DNA from: JBGQMW01 sp963769845
GTDB lineage: Archaea; Thermoproteota; Bathyarchaeia; Bathyarchaeales; Bathycorpusculaceae
Reading direction: 5' to 3'
NCBI GenBank assembly: GCA_963769845.1
Contig: CAVYNL010000005.1
Coordinates: 19,913-83,912, forward strand
DNA length: 64,000 nucleotides
A program made the translations under genes and the position numbers. Shown piece after piece: positions 44,777-54,527 of this stretch. The notes below the pieces were generated by a model. That model was not told the origin of the DNA and searched no databases. It worked only from the letters and a program-made list of their open reading frames with translations. Every line of letters begins with the position of its first letter. The first letter of the stretch is position 1.

Positions 44777-47700
44777 TCAATGGGGAGGAATCCAGGCAAT
44801 GGCTGTCTTTCCGAAGTATCTGGCTACCATGCCGATGTCTTGCATGTTGATTTTCCTGTCATCGTTGAGGTCGCATCTGAAATTCCATCTGGAGCTGCAT
44901 TGGCGGACCATAATTGCTCCGAAGCTTGCCGCAACTGCTCCGATGTCGTACATGTTGACTTTCCCATCATAGTTGCTGTCGAAAGGCAAGCAGTCTGACG
45001 TAGGCGGGATTGCAGTCTCATTGAGGGCCTGAGGCACGTAGTACCACTTCCAAACATTAGCAGCGTAAACTCCTGGGTAGGCTGGATTGTAGTACCAGCC
45101 GCAGACCCAGTTACGCTCGAAGTGTCTGCCGACTGCTGAGGCCGTGACTATGTTCGGACAGTCGTCGATCGCAAGCTGCTGGATCTGACTGTATATCGCG
45201 GCTCTCTCTGAACCGTCGGGGGTTCTGATGCCTTCGTCGATCAAAGCGTCCATCGTTGCGTTAGAGTAGTGGGCTCTTGCGGCGAAGTTGCCGGAGGTGT
45301 AGTAGTATGGGTATGCGAAGTCGTGTGCGTCAGGGTAGTCAGCCAACCAGCCTACTGCGAACACTGGCAACTGTCTGGCGCTTGACGCGGCCAAATATGA
45401 AGCCCAGTCAAGTCCCACTGCTTGAACGTGGAACTTCGGGTTCAGAGAATTTATGCCGTTCACTATCAATTCTGGCATAACGGGCGTCCTGGAGCCCATG
45501 TTATACAGAATTTTGAGCGAAAAACCCGTGTCCCATAAGCCGGGCACTTGCTTCAGCTCCTCTACAGCTCGTGATAGATTATAAGAGTAGCCTTTCACCG
45601 TCGGATCGTAGTACGGCAGGGCGGGAATTATGGCCGTGGCGGGATGGACAGCTTCACCGAGAAACACTGATTGTATGTAGAGGTCGTAGTCGACGATGGA
45701 CGCGAAGGCTTTCCTAACGTGTACGCCCCATGCGGTGTTGCCGAAGAAATCTGTTGGAACTCCAGACTCATTGAACGTGCCGGGGGGAAGAATGGGCCCG
45801 TAAGGACTCGTAGAAGGGATGTTGAACTGGAAAGAATATGCGTCACATGCCAGGCTCGGCAGCGGATACGTACATCTGACTCCAGGTTGACCAAGCATCT
45901 GGCCGATGTACTGTCTTGGCACGGCGCAAAAGTCAATTTCTCCCTTCAAGAACATTGCAGACCTTGCGTTCCAATCATATGCCCACGTGACCGTCAGGTG
46001 GTTGATGTAGCCCCCAGGCCCGGAGTTGCCGTAGATTGGCCAGTCGAGAGGCCAGCCTCGCCAATATTCATCGAACCTGTACGCATCCCAGTAGTGATGT
46101 GTCTGGTCCAAATGTGCTAAGATGAACGGGCCACTGCCCATGACTGCTGGCTCTGGATCGTCAAGTGGCGCAACAGCTGGGAAGTGGTAAGCAAGGTATG
46201 CAGTGTGGTCAACACCCCAGTCTCCATTCCAGTTGCTTGCTCTGCCGAGGTCGAGACACCATTGCTTGCAGAGGATGCTTGACCATGGTTGGGTCAAGAT
46301 CTGCATGAACGGAGCATATGCGCCCGGAAAGGCCAGATTGAACCACACGTGGGTGCTGTTGCTTTCGACTGCTTCGTCGATTGCCCAGCCAACCCACGTT
46401 TGCTCTACAGGGTCCGTAAGGTTAATGTCGCGTCCGTCAATGTACGTCATTGTGGCGCCGTTCAGGAGCGGCTCGTAAAACATCCATTGCGGATTGTCAC
46501 CGGCCTCTAGAACCATTCCACGCTCGAAAGTATACTCAACGTCGGCGGGTGTTACAGTGCCGTACGACGAGTTCTGCCATGAAACGCCTGTTCTGATCTG
46601 GAAGTAGTAGGTGTAATAGAATTTCAGGCCAGTGTGTGCGCTAACGATGGGCGGGTCATGGTGAACGATCAATCCGTTTGTGGCATTTGGAACTACAAGA
46701 GCCAAAGAAGGCAGATACCTGTCCATGCGTTCGCTGTCAAATGAAACCAATGTATCGTACATGTTCATGATCAGTTCGCTGCTGGCGGTGTCGTAACTTG
46801 CGGCGGGGTCGACGGTCGCGATGCTTCCGCCCTCGATGGTCGCTTCGGTTATTTCGTCAGGATTCGGGACAGAGAAGTAATGCTGTGTTGAAACGTACGC
46901 TCTAGCCACTGAGTTCACAGATGTGTTTAGAGAGTCGGTGACGTTGACTGACACATAATATGTGCCGAGCATGGTCGGATTGAAGGTCCAGCTGGGCATG
47001 AACCCACTCGGTATAGTCTCATTGTTCAGGTACCATTGATAAGTGTATGGTGGAAACCCGCCGGTTACCTTCGAGTCAAAGGTTACTGTGTCGTATGCAA
47101 TGAGCGAGACGTACGCGGGAGTTATTGTCACTGCGAGCGGTTTACGGAGGACCACAAGCTGTGCGATCTCAGATACTGCAGAATATCCTAGTGTGTCTGT
47201 CACATTAACGTAGATGAAGTGAACACCGGGCTCTGCTGGTTGATAAGACCAGTAATAGTACGCGGTGGACTGCTGGAGAGTGTCGTTCGAATACCAGTGA
47301 TAGGTGTATATATATGGTTCCTGCGTGTCGGTAAGCGTTGCAGTATACCATACCGAGTCGCCAACAGTAATAGTTGCGGATATTGGAGAAATCGACACTG
47401 CCAAAGTCAACTGTGCCAGTTCTACAATTGCTTGAGCCCATTGTGATACGGCAGAGGCACCCTCAAAATCGGTGACCTCCGCTCGTACAGAATGCATACC
47501 GACGCTGGAGGGCCCAAAATAGAGGACACTGGAATTTGAGTTGCCGACTTCACCGTCGTCAATATACCAGAGGTAAGTATAGGGAGGTGTTCCACCGCTC
47601 ACATTCGCGGCAAACTGTACAACCTGATGTTCTTGCATGGTTACTGAGAGCGGGGAGATTGAGATGGTGAGTGGATCTGCAGATGTTGAGACTTGAGTTT

Positions 47701-47890
47701 CCAACCCGAGATTGGAGATAGTGGTTCTCTGAGTTGCCAGACCACAATGAGATGCGACATTCTGAATCGAGTATTCTCTCGTCAAGGATGTCCTGCGACT
47801 AGCCGACACAACTGGGTGCTGCAAAGGCAGAAAAGCGCCTGCGAGAAGTGAAATAACAAGAATGAGCCCAACTACTGTCTTAGAAAACAC
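44777..47890 (-). CDS. family 5 peptide-type solute-binding protein with Ig/PKD-like repeats and a dockerin tail
   Basis: 1037 residues from GTG 47890. A signal peptide (MFSKTVVGLILVISLLAGAF) is followed by three related beta-sandwich repeats (about 75-165, 168-250, 252-335), each with a GGxPPYTYxWY-like strand (GGTPPYTYLWYIDD; GGFPPYTYQWYLNN). Then comes a complete ABC-type oligopeptide-binding domain (about 350-940: SSELIMNMYDTLVSFDSERM, TWAYDWNARSAMFLKGEIDF, YSYNLSRAVEELKQVPGL). The C-terminus has two dockerin segments (FDSNYDGKVNMYDIGAVA, DLNDDRKINMQDIGMVARYF). No permease or ATPase genes adjoin. Surface attachment by cohesin binding, not by a lipid or helix anchor, is inferred. Confidence 0.9.
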   Translation of the reverse strand: MFSKTVVGLILVISLLAGAFLPLQHPVVSASRRTSLTREYSIQNVASHCGLATQRTTISNLGLETQVSTSADPLTISISPLSVTMQEHQVVQFAANVSGGTPPYTYLWYIDDGEVGNSNSSVLYFGPSSVGMHSVRAEVTDFEGASAVSQWAQAIVELAQLTLAVSISPISATITVGDSVWYTATLTDTQEPYIYTYHWYSNDTLQQSTAYYYWSYQPAEPGVHFIYVNVTDTLGYSAVSEIAQLVVLRKPLAVTITPAYVSLIAYDTVTFDSKVTGGFPPYTYQWYLNNETIPSGFMPSWTFNPTMLGTYYVSVNVTDSLNTSVNSVARAYVSTQHYFSVPNPDEITEATIEGGSIATVDPAASYDTASSELIMNMYDTLVSFDSERMDRYLPSLALVVPNATNGLIVHHDPPIVSAHTGLKFYYTYYFQIRTGVSWQNSSYGTVTPADVEYTFERGMVLEAGDNPQWMFYEPLLNGATMTYIDGRDINLTDPVEQTWVGWAIDEAVESNSTHVWFNLAFPGAYAPFMQILTQPWSSILCKQWCLDLGRASNWNGDWGVDHTAYLAYHFPAVAPLDDPEPAVMGSGPFILAHLDQTHHYWDAYRFDEYWRGWPLDWPIYGNSGPGGYINHLTVTWAYDWNARSAMFLKGEIDFCAVPRQYIGQMLGQPGVRCTYPLPSLACDAYSFQFNIPSTSPYGPILPPGTFNESGVPTDFFGNTAWGVHVRKAFASIVDYDLYIQSVFLGEAVHPATAIIPALPYYDPTVKGYSYNLSRAVEELKQVPGLWDTGFSLKILYNMGSRTPVMPELIVNGINSLNPKFHVQAVGLDWASYLAASSARQLPVFAVGWLADYPDAHDFAYPYYYTSGNFAARAHYSNATMDALIDEGIRTPDGSERAAIYSQIQQLAIDDCPNIVTASAVGRHFERNWVCGWYYNPAYPGVYAANVWKWYYVPQALNETAIPPTSDCLPFDSNYDGKVNMYDIGAVAASFGAIMVRQCSSRWNFRCDLNDDRKINMQDIGMVARYFGKTAIAWIPPH

Positions 47891-48480
47891 TCTGTTCCCA
47901 ACGTATTATATGGATACTATCGTCTAATAAGTTAAACGGTTACTATGCACCTCGGGTTGGGTTTGGGCTGGTTGGGGTAAAGTTTTATCCAACCAACCAA
48001 AACGACGATGATGCCTTGCGCTAAAATACGACGGTAGACCCCACGTTGTTGGGCTCACGACCAGGCAACGTTGACCCCTCCCCCTAATTTTCTAACGCTA
48101 AAAACCTTCATCCCTGCGAGAATGAACAAGGACCTCGCCTTTCTCAACGTCTGGGAAAGGACCCACTTCAACAGTGCGTGCAGAAATTTCTTTCCAGAGT
48201 TGGGCTGGGAGAAGGCTGTTTTTTGCGAACGAAGGTTGTCGTGGGCTCTGTTCGGACTCAGAAACCACCCACAACACCCCCACAAATCACTTGAGAAAAT
48301 AGCGATTAGCGCGCGCGACGGTTTTTAGCTCGTATAATTGCTCGTGTGACTGACTAGTAATGCAGATGGATGATTCACAATCGATTAATACGTTCTAGAG
48401 ACGTAGGTATTGCTGACTTCACGGTGTAGGTATGCCTGTGTGCGCTTCATTGTTGCCTGATCAGTGAAGGGTAGTCATAT
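47891..48480. other. gene-free stretch with an inverted repeat
   Basis: TGGTTGG (47970-47976) and CCAACCA (47990-47996) form a 7-bp stem with a 13-base loop; a CG tract is at 48309-48317. The leftward promoter of the binding protein is probably the AT-rich ACTTATTAGA (minus strand, about 47920-47930). Overlapping open frames on both strands at 48055-48328 are of equal, unconvincing quality. Confidence 0.45.
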
Positions 48481-51400
48481 TTGAAGGAAGTGGACGGGAT
48501 GAAGAGCAGGGATAGCACGACCAGATGCAATTTGGATGAGGAGACACTGAGATGCATATTTGATGGTTCTCCCGAAGCGATCGTTGTTACTGATTTAGGC
48601 GGGAATTTGATCGCGTGCAATCAGAAAGCTCTGGAAGTCTATGGGACCGTTGTGAAGGAAGAACTGATTGGCAAGAGTTATTTGGAGCTTATTGCGCCAA
48701 GAGACCGTAAGAGAGTAATGGCAGATCTTGTGGAAGCTCGGGAACTAGGTTCTGAGAGGTACGTTGATTACGCTGTCTTGAGGAAGGATGGGAGTGAGTA
48801 TCCTGCCGAGATTTCTACTACCATTTTGAGAGACGCTTCGGGCAAGCCTAATTGTCTTGTTGGCATTCTCAGGGACGTTAGTGAACGAAAGAAAGTGGAA
48901 GAAGCACTGAGCGAGTCTGAAAGAAAATACAGAAGTGTTGTGGACAATATTGCCATCGGCGTTTCTGTGATAGGTCGGGGCATGGAGATTCTGGCTCTAA
49001 ACAAGCAGATGAACAAGTGGTTCCCGAATGTTGAAGTTTCAAAGAAGCCCATTTGCTACGAGGCGTTCAACAATCCCCCGCGGAACGATGTGTGCTCCTA
49101 CTGCCCTACCTACAAGACGCTGCAGGACGGACAGGTTCACGAATCCATCACTGAGACTCCTATGAACGGCAAGATCGTGAACTTCAGGGTGATATCGTCC
49201 CCAATCAAGGACAAAGAGGGAAAGGTTGTTGCGGCTATCGAGATGGTTGACGACGTCACCGAGCATAAGAGACTGGAGGACGAGCTCAAGCACTATTCCG
49301 AACGGCTGGAGCATCTGGTTGAGGAGAGGACACGCAAGCTTTCAGAAAGCGAGAAAGAGCTTCGCGGTCTCTTCGAGAATGTTCCCGACGGCATCTACCG
49401 AAGCTCCTGTGATGGAAGGATCCTTGCGGCAAATCCTGCGCTCGTGCAGATGCTTGGTTATGATTCGTTTAATGAGCTCATTCAGGTTGACATAGGCCGG
49501 GATTTGTATGTGAAAAGGGATGAAAGGGAGTCGTGGAAAGGAGAGTTGGAGAAGAAAGGGGAGATTCGGAATGCTGAAATTGTTCTGAAACGCAAGAATG
49601 GCCAGAGAATAGTGGTTCTGGAGAATGCTCACGTTGTGCGTGATGAACACGGTAAGATATTTTGCTTTGAAGGAACCTTGACTAACATTACTGAGAGAAA
49701 GATGCTGGAGGAAAGGCTTTCCGCGTTAAACCTGTATGGTGGAAAACTGAATGCTGCGAGGAATCTTGACGAGGTTTATGAAGTGACTCTAGACGCTATG
49801 GAGAAGACGTTGGGTTTTGACCATGCGTCATTTCTCAATTTGAGGAATGGGAGGATATGTTTCGATCATCAACGAGGGTACATTACACCGATGGATTTTG
49901 AGTTGCCCCTGGACGGTTCGAAAGGCGGCGTAACTGTGAGGGTGGCAGTCACGGGTAAGACCGTACTTCTGCCTGATGTCTCAAAAGACAAGGACTATGT
50001 TTGTGCGCGCGAGCCTCTTGGCAAGGCGGAGCTTGCGGTTCCTGTCATTGTTGAAGGTGAAGTTGTTGGGGTGCTGAACGTCGAGAGCGAGGAGTCGGGG
50101 GCGTTTGATGAGAAGGACGCGATGCTGCTCGAGATACTTGCTTCGCACGCGGCGGCTGCGATTAGCAACATAAGGAGGCGGTATGAGCTTGAGAGACGGA
50201 GTGCTCAGCAAATTTCTTTAATGAAGAGTTCGGCGGAGATGATTCATTCAATTGACCTGCGTACGCGTCTCAAAGCTATTCTCGACGCAATCAGTGGACT
50301 CGGTTGGCGCAGGGTTGTTCTGTCTGTGAGAAATGAGAATCTGGATATCGGTAGACCCGAGGATATTGTGACTGCGGGGTTGACGAAGAAGGAGGAGGAG
50401 TATTTGTGGGAGAACAGGCAGTCGGGCAGGGTTTGGCAGGAGAGATTTGGACCGGATTTTGAGCGTTTTAAGCTCGGAGAGTTCTACTATCTTCCGTGGA
50501 GTGACCCTTTGGTACGGAAGAAGTTTTCCATGGGAACAGTCTCAAGCCATCTTAAGCCTGAGGAGATGGTGGACTGGAATCCGGACGACCTGCTCTATGC
50601 GCCGTTGCGTCTGGCCGATGGGCGCATTGTAGGTGTTGTAAGCATTGATGATCCTGCAGGCGGGAAGCGGCCTACACACGAGTCTTTGATGCCTTTCGAG
50701 TTGTTCTTGCATCAGGCCGCGGTGGCGATTGAGAATGCCAGGTTGATTGAACAGTTGGACAGTGCCAAGGCGCAAGTCCAAGAATATGCGAAGGGGCTTG
50801 AGGTCAAGGTTGAAGAGCGGACCAAAGAGCTGGTCGAGGCTCAGGCTAAGCTTCTGAAGACCGAGCGTTTGGCGGCGATCGGCGAGCTGGCAGGCATGAT
50901 CGGACACGACTTGCGCAACCCTTTGACCGGCATCGCAGGTGCCGCATACTATTTGAAGTCAAAACAAGCTGGGAAGCTTGATGCCAGGAGTAAAGAGATG
51001 CTGCAGATCATTGAGCGGAGTATTGAATATTCCAACAAGATTATCAATGATTTGCTGGAGTATTCGAGAGAGATCAAGCTGGAGTTGGCCGAGACCAGTC
51101 CCAAGATGATCATGAGGGAAGTCCTGTCCCGTGTGGAGGTTCCCAGAAACGTGAAGGTGGTTGATGAGACTCGAAGCAAGCCGAGGTTCATGGTTGACAG
51201 GGAGAAGATGCTGAGAGTCTTCACAAATCTGATAAGGAATGCTGTTGACGCGATGCCAAAGGGAGGAACAGTGACTGTTAGAAATGAAAGAGCCGGCGAT
51301 AAGTTGGTTTTCAGTTTCATCGATAACGGCGTGGGAATGAGCAAAGAAACACTAGATAGGCTTTGGACGCCGCTTTTCACCACAAAGGCGAAGGGAATGG

Positions 51401-51597
51401 GTTTCGGGTTGCCCATCTGCAAACGGTTTGTCGAAGGACATGGCGGCAAGATATCGGCTGAGAGCGAGGTGGGCAAGGGGTCAACGTTCACCGTGATTCT
51501 TCCTGTCGAGCCGAAAGGTGAGGCCAAGGTTGAAGGAGTATGGGTTGACCTACCAAGACCTGCGGTCTCAACGCCAGCCAAGACTCGCGCGCATTAG
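48481..51597 (+). CDS. multi-sensor histidine kinase (PAS-PAS-PAS-GAF-GAF-HisKA-HATPase)
   Basis: 1038 residues from TTG 48481 (ATG 48499 possible). Three PAS domains lie at about 18-140, 142-262 and 292-412 (e.g. IFDGSPEAIVVTDLGGNLIA; GLFENVPDGIYRSSCDG), two GAF-like domains at about 425-565 and 580-755, a coiled linker, then the kinase core. The H-box is GHDLRNPLTGI with phospho-accepting His809. The N-box is NLIRNAVDAMPKGG, G1 DNGVGM, G2 GFGLPICKRFVEGHGG. There is no transmembrane segment, so it senses inside the cell. PAS2 has a Cys-rich ICYEAFNNPPRNDVCSYCPT stretch that may bind a metal or haem. No receiver or response regulator gene is adjacent. Confidence 0.92.
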   Translation: MKEVDGMKSRDSTTRCNLDEETLRCIFDGSPEAIVVTDLGGNLIACNQKALEVYGTVVKEELIGKSYLELIAPRDRKRVMADLVEARELGSERYVDYAVLRKDGSEYPAEISTTILRDASGKPNCLVGILRDVSERKKVEEALSESERKYRSVVDNIAIGVSVIGRGMEILALNKQMNKWFPNVEVSKKPICYEAFNNPPRNDVCSYCPTYKTLQDGQVHESITETPMNGKIVNFRVISSPIKDKEGKVVAAIEMVDDVTEHKRLEDELKHYSERLEHLVEERTRKLSESEKELRGLFENVPDGIYRSSCDGRILAANPALVQMLGYDSFNELIQVDIGRDLYVKRDERESWKGELEKKGEIRNAEIVLKRKNGQRIVVLENAHVVRDEHGKIFCFEGTLTNITERKMLEERLSALNLYGGKLNAARNLDEVYEVTLDAMEKTLGFDHASFLNLRNGRICFDHQRGYITPMDFELPLDGSKGGVTVRVAVTGKTVLLPDVSKDKDYVCAREPLGKAELAVPVIVEGEVVGVLNVESEESGAFDEKDAMLLEILASHAAAAISNIRRRYELERRSAQQISLMKSSAEMIHSIDLRTRLKAILDAISGLGWRRVVLSVRNENLDIGRPEDIVTAGLTKKEEEYLWENRQSGRVWQERFGPDFERFKLGEFYYLPWSDPLVRKKFSMGTVSSHLKPEEMVDWNPDDLLYAPLRLADGRIVGVVSIDDPAGGKRPTHESLMPFELFLHQAAVAIENARLIEQLDSAKAQVQEYAKGLEVKVEERTKELVEAQAKLLKTERLAAIGELAGMIGHDLRNPLTGIAGAAYYLKSKQAGKLDARSKEMLQIIERSIEYSNKIINDLLEYSREIKLELAETSPKMIMREVLSRVEVPRNVKVVDETRSKPRFMVDREKMLRVFTNLIRNAVDAMPKGGTVTVRNERAGDKLVFSFIDNGVGMSKETLDRLWTPLFTTKAKGMGFGLPICKRFVEGHGGKISAESEVGKGSTFTVILPVEPKGEAKVEGVWVDLPRPAVSTPAKTRAH

Positions 51598-51996
51598 CCT
51601 CTGACGCAAAACCGTGCGTAATCGCTATTCTTGCGGCTTCTCGAGAATCATGGCGATTTCGATGAAGCCACTTGGCGCGCGCCCGGCCTCGCCATACTGT
51701 GGTAGCTCGCGCCGGAGTGAAAAGGTAGGAGAGATGATTAGCTCGTGCACCCATTTCTTTGATCGAGCACCACGCAGAAGCTCCAGTCGTACGAGTGAAC
51801 TCCCTGCCCGTGGGCGAAAGAATAGGGCGCGCTTCGCGCTTACTTAATCAAGATCCGAACAGGCTGGTGAGGATGACGCATGCGGATTTATATTGTGTTC
51901 CAATAATAAGGAATTAGTTCCTCGAGGTTCTCAATTGGATACGTACCAAAAGGTCAAAGTAGTGAGAGGTTCAAAGGTAAAGGAGAGGATTGTGAG
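51598..51996. other. spacer with a CG tract
   Basis: An 8-base CG alternation lies at 51675-51682, with an AT-rich stretch (GATTTATATTGTG, about 51884-51896) that could be the CBS gene promoter. No gene was seen. Confidence 0.4.
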
Positions 51997-52872
51997 TTGA
52001 CGGGGCTGAATCCTGAACGGTCTGATCGCGACGGAGAAGTCATGACGATCGCCAAACGTCCAGTCGTCACGGCATCACTCACGACTTCCGTCTATGACAT
52101 CGTTCACATTATGGCCAGGGAAGGCTTCCGCCGCATACCTATCGTGGACCCGCGAACAAAGGCGCTTCAAGGAATAGTCACTAGCACTGACGTCGTGGAC
52201 TATCTGGGGGGAGGAAAGAAGTTTGAAATCATTCAACGGCAATTCGGTGGTTCCTTCTTCAAAGCGATAAATGAACCTGTCAAGTCTATCATGCGACCAA
52301 ACCCACCTACAATCGAGAACGCTGCCACAATAAGCCACGCGATTGAGCTTATGAAACGACACGGAGTAGGAGGCCTGCCAGTCGTGGACAACGGGAACAG
52401 AGTGCTCGCAATCGTCACGGAAAGAGACCTGTTGACCGTCTTCGAAACAAAAGCCAGAGGAGCCAAGGTTGCAACTTTGATGACAGAAAAAGTGGTCACT
52501 GCCGACAGCGGAACAACGATCATCGAAGCTGAAAAACAAATGGTGGAGAAGAGCTTTCGCCGTCTGCCTCTCGTTTCGCAGGGCAAACTCGTGGGCATCG
52601 TCACGGCCATGGACATAGTCAGGTTTTTCGGATCAGGCGAAGTATTTCAACATCTGCGCTCCGGGACCATACTCCAAGTTCTCCAAACGCCCGCACTGCA
52701 GACAGGTACGAAGAAACTCATAACCATCTCCCCCAACGCGAACGTGGATGAAGCAGCGAGAACCATGAAAGAAAGAAAAGTAGGTGCGTTACTCGTTGTT
52801 GATGATGAGAAACTAGTCGGCATATTGACTGAACGTGACTTCTTCAAACTGGCCGGGACACGAGCTACTTGA
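51997..52872 (+). CDS. four-CBS-domain protein
   Basis: 291 residues from TTG 51997. Four CBS motifs are seen in tandem (about 20-78, 98-155, 160-215, 232-288), each with the GxxPVVDxxxxxxGIVTxxD pattern: FRRIPIVDPRTKALQGIV, VGGLPVVDNGNRVLAIVTER, FRRLPLVSQGKLVGIVTAMD, VGALLVVDDEKLVGILTERD. Paired CBS domains bind adenine nucleotides. There is no attached enzyme domain, so it is probably a free regulatory subunit or nucleotide sensor. The partner is unknown. Confidence 0.85.
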   Translation: MTGLNPERSDRDGEVMTIAKRPVVTASLTTSVYDIVHIMAREGFRRIPIVDPRTKALQGIVTSTDVVDYLGGGKKFEIIQRQFGGSFFKAINEPVKSIMRPNPPTIENAATISHAIELMKRHGVGGLPVVDNGNRVLAIVTERDLLTVFETKARGAKVATLMTEKVVTADSGTTIIEAEKQMVEKSFRRLPLVSQGKLVGIVTAMDIVRFFGSGEVFQHLRSGTILQVLQTPALQTGTKKLITISPNANVDEAARTMKERKVGALLVVDDEKLVGILTERDFFKLAGTRAT

Positions 52873-53106
52873 TGAAAGCAAGCCCAACTCGCGCGCGCTC
52901 CGAAAGGTATCGACAGTCGTAGTTCCTTTTTTCTCTCATCTCTCACACACCATTGGCTGTTCCGCCGAAAAACCCCACCCTTTTGATATATGTGTGAGAG
53001 GGCCGAGTTCCCGGCTTCTAACTATGTCGTTGTTATCAAGGCCTTATGAAGCTAGCGCATGCTTCCTTTCGAACAAGCGCGCGCTTGATGACAGACTAAA
53101 AAAGGC

Positions 53107-53724
53107 TCACGGATGAACCATGCGGCCTGCAACATCCGTGACGCCGTTTATCAGGAACTGTACAGCGATCGCTAAGACGACGATGGCCATGATCCGCGTG
53201 ACCACGTGCAAGCCTTCCGTGCCCAGTCTGCCGGCTAGTCGGCCCGCGTAAGTCATACCCACGTACGAAACCAACACGCTTACAAGAATTGCCACGAACA
53301 CGAAGGGCCATTCAATCAGCCCGTTGGCCTGAGACATGAGCAGCATCACCGTGGTAATCGAACCCGGACCCGCAGTCAGAGGAAACGCCAGAGGCACGAC
53401 CGCAACGTCCTCCAGTTCCTCCCGTGTGTACTCGTCCTTCCGCGGATGCAGCATCCTCAAAGCGACATCAACAAGCAGAATCCCACCAGCGATCTGGAAA
53501 GCCGAAATCGTAATGTTGAAGAATGAAAACACAAGCTGCCCGGCCAGGGCAAAAAAGGCCAACACCGCGAAAGAGATCTTCATAGCCTTGCGAACGATCC
53601 GTCGTTTCTCCTCAGCACTCATGCCTTCGGTCAAGCTAAGATAGATCGCAATGTTGCTGCCCGGCTCCACAACCGCAACCACAGACGTGACAGCCAGCAA
53701 AGCAAAACTCAAAACCTCAAGCAC
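53107..53724 (-). CDS. MarC family integral membrane protein
   Basis: 205 residues with six predicted membrane helices. Family marks include VEPGSNIAIYLSLTEGMS near the start, AGGILLVDVALRML, and PLAFPLTAGPGSITTVM in the middle. MarC/UPF0056 proteins are widespread; the transported substrate is not established. The gene is separated from the ABC-2 permease gene by 62 bases on the same strand. Confidence 0.88.
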   Translation of the reverse strand: MLEVLSFALLAVTSVVAVVEPGSNIAIYLSLTEGMSAEEKRRIVRKAMKISFAVLAFFALAGQLVFSFFNITISAFQIAGGILLVDVALRMLHPRKDEYTREELEDVAVVPLAFPLTAGPGSITTVMLLMSQANGLIEWPFVFVAILVSVLVSYVGMTYAGRLAGRLGTEGLHVVTRIMAIVVLAIAVQFLINGVTDVAGRMVHP

Positions 53725-53786
53725 GCCAGACCACGCCAGACAATCTGCGTGCTGAAAACTTTAAACTTTCCTCACACTGGCACCCG

Positions 53787-54527
53787 TCATTCTTCTCTCC
53801 AGCTGGTCTTGAACGAGACCACGAGGATACATGCCAACGTTGTCAACACGAGAACTACCCATCGCAACAGCAGCATTTCAGAGGTCAACGGAGTAAGGCC
53901 TGCGTAAGACCTGATCAGGCCCGCAGCGTTAGAGGTTGGAAACAAGATCGCCAACCAATGGAAGTCTCCCAAAAGCTGTTCAGAGTAGAACACGGGCGGA
54001 ATGAAGATGAACACTATCCCGAGGATGTTGGACATGTTGTTGAGAGTGTTGATGTTTGCGTTCCTTAGGTAGGTTGACAAGACGAACCCGATGCTGCTTG
54101 AGGCTGCCCAGCAAAGGAACACGGAAGCGAGAACCCAGCCCACAGACGAAAGCGGCAGAACACCGAACCCTAGGGACATTACCAAGGAGATCACGAAACC
54201 CGGAGACGCGTACAAAAGCTTGGACAAGGCCACACCAAGAGAATATGAGAGGGGATGAACAGGCATGGCCACGATCATCTCTCTTATCTTCACGTACCTA
54301 TCCCACATAATATCTTGCACGGCAGAAGCCAAGCCGATGAAGCCTACCGAGCCGACCATCCCGCCCACGAGTGCGAAGCTTATCTGTCCTCCCCAGAAGA
54401 AAGTGAAGAACAGCGGGATGAAACTCAAGCAGGTGATTATGAACAAGGTTAAAGGCTGTCTCTTGATGTCTGGAATCGCCTTCATCTCGGCTATCACCAA
54501 CACGTCCTTGACAGGTTTAAGGTTCAA
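53787..54527 (-). CDS. ABC-2 type exporter, permease subunit
   Basis: 246 residues from TTG 54527, with GGTGAGGAG just upstream inside the ATPase gene end (11-base overlap, suggesting translational coupling). Six membrane helices are visible. IREMIVAMPVHPLSYSLGVAL and FPTSNAAGLIRSYAGLTPL are typical of drug/antibiotic ABC-2 permeases of the daunorubicin type. It forms the membrane channel with the upstream ATPase. The substrate is unknown. Confidence 0.88.
   Translation of the reverse strand: MNLKPVKDVLVIAEMKAIPDIKRQPLTLFIITCLSFIPLFFTFFWGGQISFALVGGMVGSVGFIGLASAVQDIMWDRYVKIREMIVAMPVHPLSYSLGVALSKLLYASPGFVISLVMSLGFGVLPLSSVGWVLASVFLCWAASSSIGFVLSTYLRNANINTLNNMSNILGIVFIFIPPVFYSEQLLGDFHWLAILFPTSNAAGLIRSYAGLTPLTSEMLLLRWVVLVLTTLACILVVSFKTSWREE

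Noticed and set aside
47998..48015. GATGATGCC resembling a C box of a C/D RNA
   Set aside because: No D box (CTGA) or internal C'/D' boxes at suitable spacing.
48055..48328. Overlapping open frames on both strands before the large kinase gene
   Set aside because: Both strands are equally open, with no conserved pattern; treated as non-coding.
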